A DNA stretch of 40,371 nt from Bacteroidales bacterium (GTDB lineage: Bacteria; Bacteroidota; Bacteroidia; Bacteroidales; Tenuifilaceae). The position numbers and the translations under genes are program-made. The notes under the pieces are model-generated. The model searched no databases. It saw only the letters and a list, made by a program, of their open reading frames with translations, and had not been told where the DNA came from. The stretch lies in the NCBI GenBank assembly GCA_011045955.1, contig DSBV01000088.1, positions 1 through 40,371 of the forward strand, written 5' to 3'. Position 1 is the stretch's first letter, and each line of letters starts with the position of its first letter. Below are positions 26,595-35,524 of the stretch, in pieces.

Positions 26595-28934
26595 ATGGCT
26601 CAAAAAAAAGTGGGCGAAAAGAGGTTTGAAGGTAGCTTTGAATACGATGGCGAACTTAAGTATAGGCTGATATTTGAGAAATCTCCTATTGGTTTATTTC
26701 AGTATAACACCGATGCAGTTATTACCGAATGCAACGACCGTTTTGTTGAGATACTCAAATCAAAGCGCGAGTTGCTGGTTGGTTTGAACATGCATAAAAT
26801 TAACGACAAATCAGTACTGCCAGCCATACTCGATGCACTTGATGGGAAAAACGGATACTACGAAGGGCCTTACACAACCACAACCAGCAACGCACAGATT
26901 TACGTTTTACTAAAAGCAGTACCTTTAACCAACCCTAAAACCGGACAGGTTGTGGGAGCAATGGGAATTGTAGAGGACATATCTGAACTTTACCGAACAC
27001 AGGAGGAGCTAACCATCAAGGAAGAACGTTTCAGAATCCTATCATCGCTCACCTCCGATTCGGCTTCAATACTCACCATTCAACCCGACGGCTCATTCAA
27101 ACGCGAGTGGCTAAGCTCCACTCTAATGGTTCAGCTTGGCTATAAGCCCGAGGATATTGATTCATTTGAAAAATGGGCAACCATTGTCCACCCCGACGAT
27201 ACTGATGCTTTCAAAAAAGCCATTGGGGCTATCACCCAGAAAGGCGAGAAAGTTACATTAGAGTTTAGAATAAAGGCCAAAAATGGCAAAATACACTGGA
27301 TTGAGAATACTGTTTACCCTGAATTCGATAGCAGCGGAAAGCCTTTCCGGCTGATTAGCGCAGTTAAGGACATTACCACCAAAAAGGAACAAGAGCAGGA
27401 GCTTCAGCAACAGCGCAACCTATTAAAATCAATTGTTGACAATGCCCCACTTGGCATTTGGATTGTTAACCCCGACGTCTCATACCCAATAATAAATCCA
27501 TGGTTTAGCCAAAACATAGGCTATGGCACATCACAATTCTCAATGACCGAGGACGAGATTGCCCAATGCCGCCGTAGCGACATGCAAGCCCTGAACTCCG
27601 ATGGGCCAATTGAAACCACCGAGGAGGTTACTTTTACCGATGGCAAAAAGCACATTCTTCAAATATTCAAGCAAAAGTTAACATCAACAACAGGTGAAAC
27701 CATTGGGGTTTTGGGAATTGCAAACGACATTAGCGAACATATCCAGTACGAGAAGGCGCTTGTTGAAGCACTGGAAAAGGCTGAGGAGAGCGACAGGCTA
27801 AAAACAGCATTTCTGGCTAACATGAGCCACGAAATTCGCACACCGCTAAACGGTGTTATTGGCTTTGCCAAGTTTCTCCGTAACTTCCCTGATACCACGC
27901 CTCAGGAGCGCGAGAAATTCCTAGGAATAATTAGCACGAGCGCTGATCATCTCCTTACCCTAATCAACGATATTATTGACATCTCAAAGATTGACGTTGG
28001 TCAGTTAACCATTAACCCCGAAGCGGTTAATATTAACGAGCTGCTTAACGAGATATACACTTTTTTCTACAACGCAAACCCCGACCTACCTAGACGTGAC
28101 ATAGCCTTTAACTACACCACATCGCTGCCCGACTCCAAGTCAATGGTTAATGCCGACCGCATGCGATTACGTCAGGTTCTTACAAACCTTATAAACAACG
28201 CCATTAAGTTCACCGATAAGGGGAAAGTGGAATTTGGCTACAACATAAATAGCGAAACCAATGAGTTTGAGTTCTTTGTAAGCGATACCGGTATAGGTAT
28301 TGCCAAGGACAAGCAGGAAATTATTTTTCAGCGTTTCCGTCAGGCCTATACCGATATAACCAAGCAGTACGGTGGCACGGGCTTAGGGCTGGCTATCTGT
28401 AAATCGTTGGTTGAGCTTATGGGCGGCAGGATATGGGTTGAATCGGAAACGGGCAAGGGTTCCACTTTCCGTTTCACATTACCTATTAATGCTCCTACTA
28501 CCCCAAATAGGGGAAAGGTTTACGGGTACGAACTCCAGGAACTGAAAAATCTACTCAAAGGCAAAACCATTCTAATTACCGAGGACGACCCCAACTGCAT
28601 GTACTACCTAAAAACAGCTCTCAAGGACTTTGACATTAACATACTTGAAGCCGACAACGGCCTACTGGCAACTGAGATCCAGTATCAGCATCCCGAGATA
28701 GCAGCTATACTGATGGATATCAAAATGCCGGTGATGAATGGCTACGATGCCATTAAAAGGATACGCTCAACCAATGCCCAAGTGCCAATTATTGTGCAAA
28801 CTGCGCACAGCTTCAGCAATGAGCGGGCAATAAGCATAGCCTTAGGCTGCAACCAGTTTGTAACCAAACCCATTGACCCAAACTCGCTATACCATAGCCT
28901 ATATGTTGCCCTAAAAGAGGGTAAAGACAATTGA
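26595..28934 (+). CDS. Hybrid sensor histidine kinase with PAS domains and receiver
   Basis: This 779-residue kinase has no transmembrane segment, so it is likely cytosolic. Three PAS-like domains (about 24-140, 146-265 and 275-385) sense an unknown signal; their ends carry MGIVEDISE, ISAVKDITTKKE and LGIANDISEH. A short coiled linker leads to the dimerisation/phosphoacceptor domain with His412 in MSHEIRTPLNG. The ATPase domain follows, with an N box (LRQVLTNLINNAIKF), DTGIGI and GGTGLGLAI. A C-terminal receiver (about 657-775) has the acidic pair in TEDD, phospho-Asp708 in MDIKMP and Lys in FVTKPI. No output regulator is encoded next to it, so the partner is unknown. It is flanked by the metF and thiamine regions but need not be related to either. 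Confidence 0.93.
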   Translation: MAQKKVGEKRFEGSFEYDGELKYRLIFEKSPIGLFQYNTDAVITECNDRFVEILKSKRELLVGLNMHKINDKSVLPAILDALDGKNGYYEGPYTTTTSNAQIYVLLKAVPLTNPKTGQVVGAMGIVEDISELYRTQEELTIKEERFRILSSLTSDSASILTIQPDGSFKREWLSSTLMVQLGYKPEDIDSFEKWATIVHPDDTDAFKKAIGAITQKGEKVTLEFRIKAKNGKIHWIENTVYPEFDSSGKPFRLISAVKDITTKKEQEQELQQQRNLLKSIVDNAPLGIWIVNPDVSYPIINPWFSQNIGYGTSQFSMTEDEIAQCRRSDMQALNSDGPIETTEEVTFTDGKKHILQIFKQKLTSTTGETIGVLGIANDISEHIQYEKALVEALEKAEESDRLKTAFLANMSHEIRTPLNGVIGFAKFLRNFPDTTPQEREKFLGIISTSADHLLTLINDIIDISKIDVGQLTINPEAVNINELLNEIYTFFYNANPDLPRRDIAFNYTTSLPDSKSMVNADRMRLRQVLTNLINNAIKFTDKGKVEFGYNINSETNEFEFFVSDTGIGIAKDKQEIIFQRFRQAYTDITKQYGGTGLGLAICKSLVELMGGRIWVESETGKGSTFRFTLPINAPTTPNRGKVYGYELQELKNLLKGKTILITEDDPNCMYYLKTALKDFDINILEADNGLLATEIQYQHPEIAAILMDIKMPVMNGYDAIKRIRSTNAQVPIIVQTAHSFSNERAISIALGCNQFVTKPIDPNSLYHSLYVALKEGKDN

Positions 28935-29070
28935 AGGCGTGAAACGTGAATCGTGAACCGTTAAACAGAAATTCATTTACTCAATATAGATATTCAATAG
29001 TTTTCCGATTAACATTTAACGTTTATCGGCTCATTAATCATCACACCACATCCATTTCATATTTTTTTGC

Positions 29071-29078
29071 TATCTTTG
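29071..29078 (+). promoter_or_regulatory. -7 box of the thiamine uptake operon
   Basis: TATCTTTG is a perfect TAnnTTTG match. The predicted transcript start falls at about 29084, exactly at the first base pairs of the TPP riboswitch. Confidence 0.65.
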
Positions 29079-29082
29079 CAAC

Positions 29083-29163
29083 TGACTTTTGGGGGTGCCC
29101 TTAGGGCTGAGATCATACCCTTTGAACCTGACCCGGGTAATGCCGGCGAAGGGAAAAAGAGTT
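29083..29163 (+). ncRNA. TPP (thi-box) riboswitch
   Basis: The THI-element core is clear: GGGGGTGCCC, then GGGCTGAGATCATACCC, then GAACCTGACCCGGGTAATGC and CGGCGAAGGGAAAAAGAG. The GACTTTT start and AAAAAGAGTT end can close P1. It binds thiamine pyrophosphate and is expected to repress the downstream TonB receptor, permease and kinase genes. About 97 bases separate it from the first ATG, without a clear terminator, so translational control is possible. Confidence 0.95.
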
Positions 29164-29260
29164 TGTCAACATCTCACGATTTCCCCCTTTATAGTTATTC
29201 AGGATTTTCGGTCAATATGCCGAACCTGTTGTATGTTTAACTATTTAAAGGGATAAAACC

Positions 29261-31714
29261 ATGAAAAAAATTGCTTTTGCGCTATGCGCTTTTTTGCTTG
29301 CATTCATAACCATGCGAGCAAATCCGTCTGAAAATCTCGCATTTTCAATTTACGGGCGAATCACCGATTCCGAAGGAAAACCTTTAGCTGGTGCTTCAGT
29401 AACCCTTGAGAACACCTATCTGGGAACCTACAGCGGAATTAACGGGAACTACCGCTTATCGCAGGTACGACAGGGTAATTACACGCTTGTTGCTTCTTAT
29501 TTAGGATTTGAAACCGTAAAGGTTGATGTACAGGTTGACAAAGACGTTGAGCTTAACCTGCAATTAAGGCAGTCGTCGCAGTATCTGGATGCGGTTGTGG
29601 TTTCATCCACTCGTGCATCGAATCGCATGCCAATTGCACAAACCACGCTTAACCGCGATCAGTTAAAGCAAGCCAATACTGGTGGTGACACCCCCTACCT
29701 GCTGGAAATGCTCCCATCGGTGGTAGTATCATCGGAAAGTGGAATTGGCATAGGCAACACGGCCTTCCGCATACGCGGAACCGACCCAACCCGCATTAAT
29801 GTAACCATTAATGGTGTTCCGCTTAACGATGCCGAGTCGCAGGGGGTTTACTGGGTGGATTTACCCGATTTTGCAGCATCGGTCGATAATGTTCAGGTGC
29901 AGCGGGGGGTTGGAACATCAACCAACGGTGCAGCAGCCTTTGGCGCAACCGTGAACTTCCAGACCACAACGCTTACCCTTGAGCCTTACGCAGCCGTTGA
30001 CCTACTTGGCGGGTCGTACAATACCTGGAAAACATCGGCCCGAATTGCTACCGGATTGATGAATAACGGGTTTAGTATGGAAGGGCGGTTCTCGCAGCTC
30101 CACTCCGACGGATACATTGAACGAGCCAACTCGGATCACCGATCGATGTTTGTTACTGCAGCCTGGAATGGAGAGCGTAGTTTGGTTCGCGCTAATATCA
30201 TTCATGGTGAGGAACATACCGGAATTACATGGGAGGGCACACCCGACTACATGATGAGCACCAACCGCCGCTACAATCCAGCTGGCGAATATGTTGATGA
30301 TCAAGGAGTAACCCGCTACTATGACAATCAGAAAGATAATTACTGGCAAACCCACTACCACCTTATGGGTACCCACTCTATCACAAATAACCTAACCGCA
30401 AATATTACCTTTCACCTAACCAATGGCAGAGGTTATTACGAGGAGTACAAACCCAATCGCAAACTGTCAAAATACGGATTACCAAACTTTTCTATTGGCG
30501 ATACCATTATTAAGCGCACCGACTTTATTCAGCAGAAATGGATGGATAATATCTTTTATGGTGGTATTGCATCGGTTATTTACCGGGTTAGAAATTACAA
30601 CATCAACCTTGGAGGTGGATGGAACCTATACGATGGCGACCATTTCGGAAAAGTCCTTTGGAGTAAAATGAATATCGGTTTGCTTAATAACTATGAGTGG
30701 TATAGGAACAATGGTGTAAAAACCGACTGGAATATATTCTCAAAGGCTATGTGGCAGGTATCCGATGCCATTTCGGTTTTTGCCGACATTCAGTACAGGG
30801 GTATTAGTTACAAGTTAAAAGGAATTGACTCCGATGTAATTCCCTTGAACCAACAGCACAGTTGGAATTTTCTAAATCCGAAAATAGGGGCAACTTTTAG
30901 CATTAGCTCAGGGCATGAGGCTTACATCTCGTATGCAGTTGCTCACCGCGAGCCTGCCCGTAGCGACCTCAAGGATGCCCAAAAGGGCTCAACTGATTTT
31001 ACTCCTAAGCCTGAAAGGCTAACCGATTGGGAAGTGGGCTACCGCATGTGCCTTCAAAACATCTCCATCGACCTTAACTACTACTACATGCTTTACAAGG
31101 ATCAACTTGTACTTACCGGCGAACTCACCGATGTGGGCTATGCCCGAATGGCAAACGTGTCCAACAGCTACCGAACCGGTATTGAGCTGTCGCTATCAGC
31201 TAAACCAACCTCTTGGTTTAAAATTGATGGAAACACTACCCTGAGCAAGAACATCATTAAGGACTATATAAACTTTGCCAACCTCACCGATAATCCAACC
31301 GACTGGAACGACCTGCTATCGCCTGTAGCCGAACGCCTTGGCAACACAACAATATCATTCTCCCCTTCACTAGTAGCTTTTACACGCTTTACTCTTATTC
31401 CTGCACAGAATTTGCAACTATCGTGGGTGAGCAAGTATGTTAGCCGGCAGTATATCGATAACACCGAAAACAGGAACCGTAGCCTTGACCCTTACTGGGT
31501 TAACAACCTTGTTGCCCAGTACACATTCAGGGCAAAATTGAATAAATCGATTTTTATTCAAGGAACGGTGAACAATATATTCAACACCAAGTACTCAGCC
31601 AACGCCTGGGTTTACCGCACACTATTCCAGAGTGGCGATCCAGAGTATGTAAGCATTGGCTACTACCCTCAAGCCGAAACCCATTTTATGGTTAGGGTTG
31701 GTATTGAGTTTTAA
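29261..31714 (+). CDS. TonB-dependent receptor, probably for thiamine
   Basis: This 817-residue outer-membrane receptor has a signal peptide (MKKIAFALCAFLLAFITMRA) and a carboxypeptidase-regulatory-like domain at about 28-105 (ITDSEGKPLAGASVTLENTY). A TonB plug follows (about 125-235, with FRIRGTDPTRINVTINGVPL and VQRGVG), then a 22-strand-type beta barrel ending in HFMVRVGIEF with the expected terminal Phe. It sits directly behind a TPP riboswitch and ahead of a PnuT-like permease and thiamine pyrophosphokinase. Thiamine or a thiamine derivative is therefore the likely substrate; this is a context-based assignment. No SusD partner is present, which fits a small-molecule importer. Confidence 0.93.
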   Translation: MKKIAFALCAFLLAFITMRANPSENLAFSIYGRITDSEGKPLAGASVTLENTYLGTYSGINGNYRLSQVRQGNYTLVASYLGFETVKVDVQVDKDVELNLQLRQSSQYLDAVVVSSTRASNRMPIAQTTLNRDQLKQANTGGDTPYLLEMLPSVVVSSESGIGIGNTAFRIRGTDPTRINVTINGVPLNDAESQGVYWVDLPDFAASVDNVQVQRGVGTSTNGAAAFGATVNFQTTTLTLEPYAAVDLLGGSYNTWKTSARIATGLMNNGFSMEGRFSQLHSDGYIERANSDHRSMFVTAAWNGERSLVRANIIHGEEHTGITWEGTPDYMMSTNRRYNPAGEYVDDQGVTRYYDNQKDNYWQTHYHLMGTHSITNNLTANITFHLTNGRGYYEEYKPNRKLSKYGLPNFSIGDTIIKRTDFIQQKWMDNIFYGGIASVIYRVRNYNINLGGGWNLYDGDHFGKVLWSKMNIGLLNNYEWYRNNGVKTDWNIFSKAMWQVSDAISVFADIQYRGISYKLKGIDSDVIPLNQQHSWNFLNPKIGATFSISSGHEAYISYAVAHREPARSDLKDAQKGSTDFTPKPERLTDWEVGYRMCLQNISIDLNYYYMLYKDQLVLTGELTDVGYARMANVSNSYRTGIELSLSAKPTSWFKIDGNTTLSKNIIKDYINFANLTDNPTDWNDLLSPVAERLGNTTISFSPSLVAFTRFTLIPAQNLQLSWVSKYVSRQYIDNTENRNRSLDPYWVNNLVAQYTFRAKLNKSIFIQGTVNNIFNTKYSANAWVYRTLFQSGDPEYVSIGYYPQAETHFMVRVGIEF

Positions 31715-31927
31715 TTTTTTTTTGTGATTTCAAAAAATGCAAACGTGAAAATGATAGGGATTTGGTTTTGGTATTCAGGGTCTAAATTTTTTCTAAATTC
31801 TGAAATCTAAAACCTAATTCCCTATCTTTACCTTTTAACCCTTCCATTTAACCTTTAACCTTTATCCTTTATCCTTTATCCTTTATTCCCGCTCCGCGGG
31901 ACAAACTCTTTAACCTTTATCCTTAAC
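31715..31927. repeat. TTTATCC/TTTAACC heptamer tract between receptor and permease
   Basis: From about 31846 to 31926 the sequence is built of TTTAACC and TTTATCC units interrupted by the palindrome TCCCGCTCCGCGGGA (31887-31901). Bases 31873-31902 are the inverted identical copy of 8141-8170. It ends two bases before the permease ATG. Confidence 0.75.
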
Positions 31928-32515
31928 ATGAACTGGTTACAAAACAACTACATAGAGCTAATTGGTGCAATCACCGGCCTTATTTACCTCTACCTGGAGA
32001 TAAAGCAGAAGGTTTGGCTCTGGCCTCTGGGCATAGTAACATCGGCGTTTTACATCTACATATTTTACGCATCAAAGTTTTATGCGGATATGGGCTTGCA
32101 GTTCTACTACCTATTCATAAGTATTTATGGCTGGTATCACTGGTTGTTTGGCGGCAAGGTAAAAAGAAAGAATTCATTACCCGTAAATAACACCCCTAAA
32201 AGCAACTACTTGCCACTACTGGCGGCAAGTGTTGTTTTATTCCTGATTATACGCTACATACTGGTAAATTATACCGATTCGCCCGTACCCACAGGCGATG
32301 CATTCACAACTGCCCTCAGCATCACAGCAACCTGGATGCTTGCCCGAAAGTACATCGAACATTGGTGGCTATGGGTGATTGTCAATTCCGTATCGCTTGC
32401 GCTATACCTGTACAAGGGACTTTACCCAACATCGGTGCTATTCGTTTTTTACACCACCATGTCAGTTGTAGGCTACTATCAGTGGCAGAAGGAAAAATTC
32501 AAAGCCATAACTTAG
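31928..32515 (+). CDS. pnuT: PnuC-family transporter, probably thiamine permease PnuT
   Basis: The 195-residue integral membrane protein shows about seven hydrophobic helices and the PnuC-family look: YIELIGAITGLIYLYLEIKQ near the N-terminus, WPLGIVTSAFYIYIFY, GLQFYYLFISIYGWYHW, and a C-terminal VVGYYQWQK. PnuC relatives move vitamins by facilitated diffusion, with trapping by phosphorylation. Being next to thiamine pyrophosphokinase and in a TPP-riboswitch unit argues for thiamine over nicotinamide riboside as substrate (known PnuT arrangement; inferred here). It starts right after a repeat tract and lies 43 bases before the kinase gene. Confidence 0.88.
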   Translation: MNWLQNNYIELIGAITGLIYLYLEIKQKVWLWPLGIVTSAFYIYIFYASKFYADMGLQFYYLFISIYGWYHWLFGGKVKRKNSLPVNNTPKSNYLPLLAASVVLFLIIRYILVNYTDSPVPTGDAFTTALSITATWMLARKYIEHWWLWVIVNSVSLALYLYKGLYPTSVLFVFYTTMSVVGYYQWQKEKFKAIT

Positions 32516-32558
32516 ACATAAAAGTCAAAACCAATTTCTTAATTAAAAAAAAAAGTTT

Positions 32559-33173
32559 ATGAAAGCAGTTATACTGGCCAACGGAGAATTTCCCTCGCAT
32601 CCAAAGCCACTCAATGAACTCCTAAATGCCCCATTGCTGGTATGCTGCGATGGCGCGATCGAAAGGCTTGAAAACCTAGCCATAACACCCAACGCCCTGG
32701 TGGGCGACCTTGATTCCGTTAAGGAGCATCTCAAGCGCAAGTACGAAAGCATCCTCTACTACGATCCCGACCAAAACACCAACGACCTTACCAAAGCGGT
32801 TAAATGGTGTTTAAACCAACGAATAAATGACATTGTGATAGTTGGCGCAACCGGTAAGCGTGAGGATCACACGTTGGGGAATATCGGATTGCTATGCAAC
32901 TACGCCCGAATGGGAGTTAATGTTACCTTGCTCACCGATACTGGCATGCTACAACCCTTGCTGGCATCCACCAGAATTGACAGCTATGCAGGCCAGCAGG
33001 TATCAATCTTTTCGCCAAACAATCAAACCTTAATTTACACCAAAAACCTAAAATACCCGATTATAAACCAAACTTTGCCGGAACTCTGGATGGGAACGTT
33101 GAACGAAAGCTTAGGCGATTGGTTTGAGTTAACCTTTTCACCCGGCCCAGTAATAATTTACAAGAAATACTAA
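32559..33173 (+). CDS. thiN: Thiamine pyrophosphokinase
   Basis: This cytoplasmic kinase converts thiamine to TPP using ATP. The 204-residue length fits the single-chain bacterial family. Motifs seen are VCCDGAIERL (Asp31), LVGDLDSV (Asp50 and Asp52), the DQNTNDLTKAV block (71-81) and VGATGKREDHTLGNI. It would trap imported thiamine and generate the ligand of the upstream TPP riboswitch, closing a feedback loop with the receptor and permease. An A-rich run (32545-32555) precedes the ATG. A small palindrome, GTTATTTAAATAAC (33187-33200), follows the stop but lacks a U-run. Confidence 0.94.
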   Translation: MKAVILANGEFPSHPKPLNELLNAPLLVCCDGAIERLENLAITPNALVGDLDSVKEHLKRKYESILYYDPDQNTNDLTKAVKWCLNQRINDIVIVGATGKREDHTLGNIGLLCNYARMGVNVTLLTDTGMLQPLLASTRIDSYAGQQVSIFSPNNQTLIYTKNLKYPIINQTLPELWMGTLNESLGDWFELTFSPGPVIIYKKY

Positions 33174-33207
33174 ATTTTAAATCACTGTTATTTAAATAAC
33201 AAAACAA

Positions 33208-33312
33208 AGACTCCTTTTGACATACTGAGTGAAACGAGGGATCTCTATTTATCAATCGTTTTGAGATGTTTCGGTGGAGTCTATCCAGATGTATCAGGAC
33301 TCAACATGACAA
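33208..33312. repeat. CATCCTGAG-type element after thiN
   Basis: GACTCC (33209-33214), GAAACGAGGGATCTC and the later GAGATGTTTC and GGAGTC can pair as a broad hairpin. The segment ends GGACTCAACATGACAAA, as at 8280-8296. The rest of the interval to 33463 is AT-rich promoter DNA without a gene. Confidence 0.55.
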
Positions 33313-33463
33313 ATATCCTAACCTAAACTACATTGAATTACAAATTGTAATCAATTTATTATTCTATATATCATAACATTAATAATTGTATCTTTCATTT
33401 TATTTTAATTTCTGTTACAATTTATTACTTTTACAGCGAGACTAAACAAACGTTTATTGTATT

Positions 33464-34540
33464 ATGAAACACCTAAATTCCGTAATCACCGGAACAGGAA
33501 GTTATATTCCAACTGTTCGGGTAAGTAACCGTGAGTTCGCCCGCTATACCTTTTACAAAGAAGACGAAACCGCCATTGAAACGCTGGTTGACGAGGTAAT
33601 CGCAAAGTTCAAGGATATTACCGGCATTGAGGAACGGCGCTGGGTAACAGACGATTTATGTGCTTCACACATAGGCGCCATTGCCGCCAAGCAGGCAATT
33701 GCCGCAGCCGGAATCGATCGTGAAACCATTGACCAGATTATTGTAGCCCACAACTTTGGCGATGTAATGCATGGAACCATACAAACCGACATACTGCCAA
33801 GCCTGGCGTCTAGAATAAAGCACCATCTGGGTATTAAAAACCCATCGTGTATCCCATACGACATACTTTTTGGCTGCCCAGGATGGGTGCAGGGCATTAT
33901 ACAAGCCGATTCCTACATTAAATCGGGACTAGCCAAACGCTGCCTGGTAATTGGAGCTGAAACCCTGTCGCGTGTTATCGATAAGCACGACCGCGACTGC
34001 ATGATATTCGCCGATGGTGCCGGCGCCACCATTGTTGAAGCGCTGGAGGAAGAGGAAAAGCGAGGAGTAATTTCAACCGCCACGATGTCGCATACGATTA
34101 ATGAGGCATTTTACCTTTACCTGGGCAAATCGTACCACCCGGAGGCCGACCCTGCTATACGTTATATTAAAATGGAAGGCCGAAAAATTTACGAGTACTC
34201 GCTTGTTAACGTACCTGTTGCCATGAAGATGGCTATGGATAAATCGGGGATTGATGCTAAGAACCTTAAAAAAATAATCATCCACCAGGCCAACGAAAAA
34301 ATGGACGAAGCCATTGTTCAGCGTTTTATCCGCCAGTGTAAGATTGATAAAACCACAACCGAGCTCATGCCCATGATGATAAAGGAATTGGGTAACAGCT
34401 CAGTAGCTACAATTCCCACCCTATACGATTTGATACTAAAAGGGGGAATCACTGAACACAAAATCGAAAAGGGCGATGTAATTATGTTCGCTTCAGTAGG
34501 AGCCGGGATGAATATTAACGCAATAGTTTACAAGCAGTAA
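33464..34540 (+). CDS. 3-oxoacyl-ACP synthase III family protein
   Basis: The 358-residue thiolase-fold condensing enzyme has the complete KAS III triad: Cys138 in LFGCPGWVQG, His274 in IIHQANEKM and Asn311 in ELGNSSVAT. The start VITGTGSYIPTVRVSN and DITGIEERRW are typical. FabH starts fatty acid synthesis by joining acetyl-CoA to malonyl-ACP, but this protein is longer and its Cys and His motifs differ from classical FabH. It could be a paralogue for branched starters, aryl polyene or other lipids. No other fatty-acid gene is adjacent, so the pathway is uncertain. Confidence 0.9.
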   Translation: MKHLNSVITGTGSYIPTVRVSNREFARYTFYKEDETAIETLVDEVIAKFKDITGIEERRWVTDDLCASHIGAIAAKQAIAAAGIDRETIDQIIVAHNFGDVMHGTIQTDILPSLASRIKHHLGIKNPSCIPYDILFGCPGWVQGIIQADSYIKSGLAKRCLVIGAETLSRVIDKHDRDCMIFADGAGATIVEALEEEEKRGVISTATMSHTINEAFYLYLGKSYHPEADPAIRYIKMEGRKIYEYSLVNVPVAMKMAMDKSGIDAKNLKKIIIHQANEKMDEAIVQRFIRQCKIDKTTTELMPMMIKELGNSSVATIPTLYDLILKGGITEHKIEKGDVIMFASVGAGMNINAIVYKQ

Positions 34541-34811
34541 TAGGTATTACACCCGGAATAATTTAAAAAAGAATGAGCCGGAATGAGTCGAAATAATCAG
34601 AATGTGATGGAGTTAGAGGAAGTTTTAATCCGTTAGACGTGAACCGTTAAACGGGATAGTAAAATATGTTATGCCCACAGTCATTCCGAAGGATAAAGGT
34701 TAAAGGTTAAAGGTTAAGGGTTCAAGGTTCTTTTACGAACAGCGGTTCACGAACAACGATCAACTAATCCACTCATCCCCTCCTTTGGCGAATCACCTTC
34801 ATGTCACTTGC

Positions 34812-35200
34812 GACCAGCCCCGTAGGGGCTAAACATTTGTAACTCTATGGAACTCCTACATTTAAAGCGATGCACGCTATGATATTCCAAAGAACTATAC
34901 TGAAACTTTGCATCGCAAAGGGAAAGCATGGCAAAGAGCCATTCACACGTTCTTTCTTGTCTTGATACAAGAAAGAACCAAAGAAAATCAAGGCTGAAAA
35001 ACCCAACCCGATGGGTGCCCCGTGGGTGGAACTGCCACGCGATACAATTCGCCACGCCTACGGCGTGACTCATTTGGTATCGCTTATAAAGCCCACTACC
35101 ACGTTCCACCCCCGACCCATTCTCGGGTCAGGCTTTTATGCCAATGCTTTTAGCATTCCTTTTTGGATGAGGAATCCTATTAATGAAGAGTTGAAGAAAC
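34812..35200. repeat. Dispersed intergenic element, copy 3, with long stem-loop tail
   Basis: The core (CCAGCCCCGTAGGGGCTAAA, then GCGATGCACGC and TTTGCATCGC) matches copies 1 and 2. The tail has a perfect hairpin GTTCTTTCTTGT (34949-34960) with ACAAGAAAGAAC (34967-34978). It then has CACGCC-TAC-GGCGTG (about 35053-35067), GACCC-ATTCT-CGGGTC (about 35114-35129) and AATGCTTTTAGCATT (about 35142-35156). Confidence 0.7.
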
Positions 35201-35356
35201 AAAGAGATGCTTCGGCTAGCTCAGCACAACATGATGGCCAAATACTCTTTTACTAACAACCAACAACTTTCAACTATCAACTAAGCCATTTGCGTCATCT
35301 ACGTTCCATCCCAATTACGAACAACGAATCACAAACAACGCCATCTGTCATTCCAA

Positions 35357-35374
35357 ATCCCGATATATCGGGAT
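35357..35374. repeat. 18-nt perfect palindrome
   Basis: ATCCCGATATATCGGGAT is perfectly self-complementary and lies in gene-free DNA. It has no U-run. Confidence 0.7.
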
Positions 35375-35524
35375 AGACATGGAGAGGAATATCATTTTCA
35401 AGAGAAAGTTTGAGGAAAAGTGAAAAGTGACAGTTAAACCCAAGTACAATGAATTAACAGATTTTTTCTTTTGATTTATCTAGGTTAAAAAGATTGTGGA
35501 AGCACGCTGCCTGGCTCGCTTTTT

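Larger units (their letters stand above)
34541..35524. other. Gene-free, repeat-rich region
   Basis: About 980 bases without a credible gene. Contents in order are: an inverted copy of the ATTCCGACTCATTC-type repeat (34568-34635); heptamers AAGGTTA (34690-34725); ACGAACAACGA motifs; copy 3 of the dispersed element with its stem-loop tail (34812 to about 35200); a GATGCTTCGG fragment (35206-35230); and an 18-nt palindrome (35357-35374). It lies between convergent transcripts. Confidence 0.7.

Noticed and set aside
34804-35109. Minus-strand 101-codon ORF and the overlapping plus-strand ORF 35011-35256
   Set aside because: Both are translations of the dispersed repeat copy 3, whose relatives at 8.3-8.8 kb have no such ORF conserved.
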